DNA of 32,308 nt. It comes from an uncultured Oscillospiraceae bacterium. Its GTDB lineage: Bacteria > Bacillota > Clostridia > Oscillospirales > Oscillospiraceae. The notes under the pieces were generated by a model. It was given only the letters and a program-made list of their open reading frames with translations, was not told where the DNA came from and made no database searches. The position numbers and the translations under genes were made by a program. The stretch spans positions 1-32,308 of the forward strand of contig CANQSF010000025.1 of the NCBI GenBank assembly GCA_947626345.1, in the 5' to 3' direction. Numbering within the stretch: the stretch's first letter is position 1; each line of letters begins with the position of its first letter. Positions 29,943-32,308 of this stretch are shown one piece after another.

Positions 29943-30221
29943 TCACTGGCCGCTGTCGTAGAATATCTTCTCGTCCGGCAGGACCAGCCCCAGCTTATCC
30001 CGGGCGATGTCCTCGATGGTCTTTTCGTCGTCCCGGTGGTCGATGGCGTACTGGAGGGAGGCGTTTTCCTCCTGGATCTCCTCCACCTGCCGGCGCAGCT
30101 CCGACTCCGTCTCCGTGGCCTCGGCCACCTTCGTACGCATATTCAGCAGCGCGATACAGGCATAGGCGATCAGCCCGACCAGCACGATCAGGGTCAGCCA
30201 ATTGGCCCTGCGAAACTTCAC
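29943..30221 (-). CDS. divIC: septum formation initiator (DivIC/FtsB family)
   Basis: A 92-residue single-pass membrane protein of the divisome. A short basic N-terminus leads to a membrane segment (about 8-27), then a coiled coil (about 30-65, with RRQVEEIQEENASLQ) and the family-typical C-terminal EDIARDKLGLVLPDEKIFY. It would join FtsL and DivIB at the septum. The start is GTG, after AAAGGAGAT. Upstream is the yabP-yabQ pair, the classical Firmicute order yabP-yabQ-divIC. The yabQ frame runs through this gene in another frame for 227 nt. Confidence 0.92.
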   Translation of the reverse strand: MKFRRANWLTLIVLVGLIAYACIALLNMRTKVAEATETESELRRQVEEIQEENASLQYAIDHRDDEKTIEDIARDKLGLVLPDEKIFYDSGQ

Positions 30222-30681
30222 AGCGCTTATCTCCTTTCCGTTCCCGGAGGGTCTGTTTCCATTTTGTAGCTATTATTGTAAACCATTTCCGGCTATTTGA
30301 AAAGAGTTTTTTTATTTGGCAGGCCAAAAGTTTCCCGCCCCGGCGCACCGGAGCGGTCACCCGGCCCATCCCCCGGGCCGCCCGGGCCCACAGTTTTCCC
30401 GCCAGGGGCCGGGTCACCGGCGAGACGCAGCCCATCCAAAGGCCCGTCCCCGCCAGGGCGAACAGCGCCATATACAGCCGCGGCCGGCCCTCCACCCCGG
30501 CCAGTCCCCCCGCGAACAGCGCCCCGGCGGCGGCCAGGGCGAACAGCCCGTCCCCCGCCCAGGCGGGCAGTCCCGCCCGGTCCCGGGCCCCGCCCAGCAG
30601 GTCGTACAGCGCCCCCAGCAGTCCGCCTGCCAGCAGCGCCCAGCCGGCCTGGAGCAGCTGGAGCAGCGGCGGCAGCTCCAT
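29995..30681 (-). CDS. yabQ: spore cortex protein YabQ, with unusual 3' extension into divIC
   Basis: The first about 145 residues are YabQ: four hydrophobic segments (about 8-28, 40-60, 66-84, 85-95) and a basic C-terminal region (KLLACQIKKLFSNSRKWFTIIATKWKQTLRERKGDKR). YabQ is a spore-membrane protein needed for cortex formation, made in the mother cell. The frame does not stop there but continues for about 80 residues in a frame different from that of divIC; that tail is a meaningless shadow by composition. A TAA in the +2 frame lies just before the divIC start, so either the stop codon was lost or there is a frameshift. Its start overlaps the yabP stop codon (TGATG). Confidence 0.75.
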   Translation of the reverse strand: MELPPLLQLLQAGWALLAGGLLGALYDLLGGARDRAGLPAWAGDGLFALAAAGALFAGGLAGVEGRPRLYMALFALAGTGLWMGCVSPVTRPLAGKLWARAARGMGRVTAPVRRGGKLLACQIKKLFSNSRKWFTIIATKWKQTLRERKGDKRCEVSQGQLADPDRAGRADRLCLYRAAEYAYEGGRGHGDGVGAAPAGGGDPGGKRLPPVRHRPPGRRKDHRGHRPG

Positions 30682-30965
30682 CAGTGCAGCAGCCGCGCCC
30701 AGAACCCGCCCTTGGGCCCGTCGTCGGCGTAATCCAGTCCCGTCACCGTGCCGGACACGGTCAGCTCCCCGCTGGTCTTCTCCAGCTTATCCACCCGCAG
30801 ATCCTCGCCCCGCACGAAAAGCAGGCCCATGGCGGTGCGCACGGCCACCTGGCCCTCGTCGAAGCTCTCCACCTCCTCCACCCCGCTCATCCACAGGCGG
30901 CTGCGCTCCTCCATGGTCAGCTTGTGGGGCGGCCGGGGCGGCTGCTTTTTTTCCTCATAGGCCAT
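30681..30965 (-). CDS. yabP: sporulation protein YabP
   Basis: A 94-residue protein of the YabP/YqfC family, needed for spore coat/cortex assembly. It has the pattern PHKLTMEERSRLWMSGVEEVESFDEGQVAVRTAMGLLFVRGEDLRVDKLEKTSGELTVSGTVTGLDY, which covers the family domain. Its ATG follows GGGAGGG by 6 nt; this Shine-Dalgarno sequence lies in the 3' arm of the metG terminator hairpin. It is followed by yabQ and divIC. In Bacillus this operon is transcribed by sigma-E; I could not assign a promoter here. Confidence 0.9.
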   Translation of the reverse strand: MAYEEKKQPPRPPHKLTMEERSRLWMSGVEEVESFDEGQVAVRTAMGLLFVRGEDLRVDKLEKTSGELTVSGTVTGLDYADDGPKGGFWARLLH

Positions 30966-31008
30966 GAAAAACCCTCCCATACTCTTTGCTACAAGAATAT
31001 GGGAGGGT
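30966..31008 (-). terminator. metG terminator whose 3' arm holds the yabP ribosome binding site
   Basis: A perfect 11-bp stem, accctcccata (30971-30981) with tatgggagggt (30998-31008) and a 16-nt loop that can pair further, is followed on the minus strand by TTTTTC. The GGGAGGG of the 3' arm is the Shine-Dalgarno sequence of yabP, 6 nt before its ATG. Confidence 0.85.
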
Positions 31009-31024
31009 GATATTATTTATGCCT

Positions 31025-32308
31025 TCAGCAGAGCTTCGCGCCCGCGGGGATGGCGTCGTCCACCATGATGAGGTTCAGCTTCTCCTCGCCGTGCTCGGTG
31101 TGCACCGCGGAGATGAGCATGCCGTTGGAGGCCAGGCCCATCATCTTCCTGGGCGGCAGGTTCACGATGGCCACCAGGGTCTTGCCCACCAGCTCCTCCG
31201 GCTTATACCACTTGGCGATTCCGGACAAAATTTGCCTGTCCGTGCCGGTGCCGTCATCCAGGGTGAAGCAGAGCAGCTTCTCGCTCTTTTTCACCGGCTT
31301 ACAGTCCTTCACCTTCACGGCCCTGAAATCGCTCTTGCAAAAGGTGTCGAAGTCCACGTTCTCCGCGGCCAGCGGCTCCACCTCCACGGCGGGCAGGGCG
31401 GCCTTTTTCGCCTCCTCGGCGGCGGCGTCCAGCTCCCGGATGGCCGCCTCCACGTCGATGCGGGGGAACAGGGGCTCGCCGGTGGAGGTGTTCCAGTATC
31501 CATCCGTCTCCAGATCGAAGCCCACGGCGTCCCAGTTCCTGCCGCCGGCCGGCACGCCCAGGCGCTGGAAGATGGCCTCGGCGGTATCCGGCATGACCGG
31601 GCTGATCAAGATGGCGGAGACCCGGATGGCCTCGCAGAGATTCTTCATCACCGCCAGCAGCCGGGGCTTTCTCCCCTCGTCCTTGGCCAGGGCCCAGGGC
31701 ATGGTCTCGTCGATATACTTGTTGGCCCGGCTGATGAGCCGCCAGACCTCGTTCAGCGCCACAGAGAACTGGAAGGCGTCCATCTGGGTCCGGTAATTGG
31801 CCGTCACCTCGTCTGCCAGCGCCTTCAGCTCCCCGTCCGGCTCGCCGATCTCGCCGCCGGCGGGCAGCGCGCCGCCGAAGTACTTGCCCGCCATGGCGGT
31901 GGTGCGGGATACCAGGTTGCCCAGGTCGTTGGCCAGGTCGGTGTTGATGGTCTGGATCAGCAGTTCGTTGGTGAAGTTGCCGTCGGAGCCGAAGGGGAAG
32001 GTGCGCAGCATGAAAAACCGCAGGGCGTCCACGCCGAACTTCTCTGCCAGGATGTAGGGGTCCACCACGTTGCCCCGGCTCTTGGACATCTTCTCCCCGC
32101 CGAAGTTCAGCCACCCGTGGCCGTACACCTTCTTGGGCAGGGGCAGGCCCATGCTCATGAGCATGGCCGGCCAGATGATGGAGTGGAACCGGACGATCTC
32201 CTTGCCCACGAAGTGCACGTCCGCGGGCCAGTACTTGTCCAGGTCGTGGTGGGCGTCGTTCTCCAGGCCCAGGGCGGTCATGTAGTTGAACAGCGCGTCC
32301 ACCCACAC
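31025..32308 (-). CDS. metG: methionyl-tRNA synthetase, 5' end outside the window
   Basis: The 427 C-terminal residues of about 650. It enters the window inside the class I catalytic domain; the KMSKS loop is seen in GGEKMSKSRGNVVDPY. An anticodon-binding helical domain follows (about 120-280), and then a C-terminal tRNA-binding OB-fold domain (about 325-427; FDTFCKSDFRAVKVKDCKPVKKSEKLL...SGIAKWYKPEELVGKTLVAIVNLPPRKMMGLASNGML). It charges initiator and elongator tRNA-Met. The gene is intact within the window; the terminator follows after 16 nt. Confidence 0.95.
   Translation of the reverse strand: MWVDALFNYMTALGLENDAHHDLDKYWPADVHFVGKEIVRFHSIIWPAMLMSMGLPLPKKVYGHGWLNFGGEKMSKSRGNVVDPYILAEKFGVDALRFFMLRTFPFGSDGNFTNELLIQTINTDLANDLGNLVSRTTAMAGKYFGGALPAGGEIGEPDGELKALADEVTANYRTQMDAFQFSVALNEVWRLISRANKYIDETMPWALAKDEGRKPRLLAVMKNLCEAIRVSAILISPVMPDTAEAIFQRLGVPAGGRNWDAVGFDLETDGYWNTSTGEPLFPRIDVEAAIRELDAAAEEAKKAALPAVEVEPLAAENVDFDTFCKSDFRAVKVKDCKPVKKSEKLLCFTLDDGTGTDRQILSGIAKWYKPEELVGKTLVAIVNLPPRKMMGLASNGMLISAVHTEHGEEKLNLIMVDDAIPAGAKLC

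Overview
The window is GC-rich chromosomal DNA of a spore-forming Clostridia-class Firmicute, most likely Oscillospiraceae (Flavonifractor, Lawsonibacter or Intestinimonas-like). The evidence is the combination of sporulation genes (spoIIP, yabP, yabQ), Firmicute-type housekeeping genes (proS of the short form, metG, rsmG, divIC), strong AGGAGG-type ribosome binding sites and clean intrinsic terminators. The genus is an inference.

Positions 1-295 hold the promoter and structured leader of a gene that starts beyond the left edge, then the terminator of a tyrosine recombinase (296-1132, minus). Upstream of the recombinase lies a cluster of inverted repeats (1193-1302). Positions 1368-15243 (minus) are one tightly packed siphophage late operon in canonical order: small and large terminase, portal, scaffold, major capsid, three connectors/tail completion proteins, major tail protein, two tail chaperones, tape measure, distal tail and hub proteins, S74-type tail fibre, small protein, second fibre protein, holin, endolysin. 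Most genes are joined by ATGA or TGATG overlaps and none is visibly broken. There is no replication, repressor or excision module beside it; the small terminase gene abuts an intrinsic terminator and then a host-type ECF sigma/anti-sigma pair.

Positions 15412-23855 are mostly host genes: ECF sigma factor with zinc-finger anti-sigma factor, prolyl-tRNA synthetase, a four-gene plus-strand operon (HAAS-like membrane protein, small membrane protein, PLP aminotransferase, small membrane protein), an unknown membrane coiled-coil protein preceded by a strongly structured RNA with its own promoter and terminator, and a secreted RCC1-repeat protein. At 23943-25301 sits a second phage-derived cassette: a LexA/CI-like S24 repressor divergent from a sigma-like late regulator (DUF1492/ArpU-like), with two consensus promoters and three copies of a TCCCTTTTTCGGGA operator. 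From 25347 to the right edge are rsmG, a SleB-like protein lacking its catalytic residues, a TSCPD protein, spoIIP, a CBS-domain protein, an unknown protein, divIC, yabQ, yabP and the 3' two thirds of metG.

The most interesting possibility is that the intact particle-and-lysis operon and the separate repressor/late-regulator switch 9 kb away are two parts of a domesticated, replication-less phage, that is, a gene-transfer-agent-like element. This is an inference from gene content. The second candidate is the roughly 165-nt structured RNA at 22398-22564.
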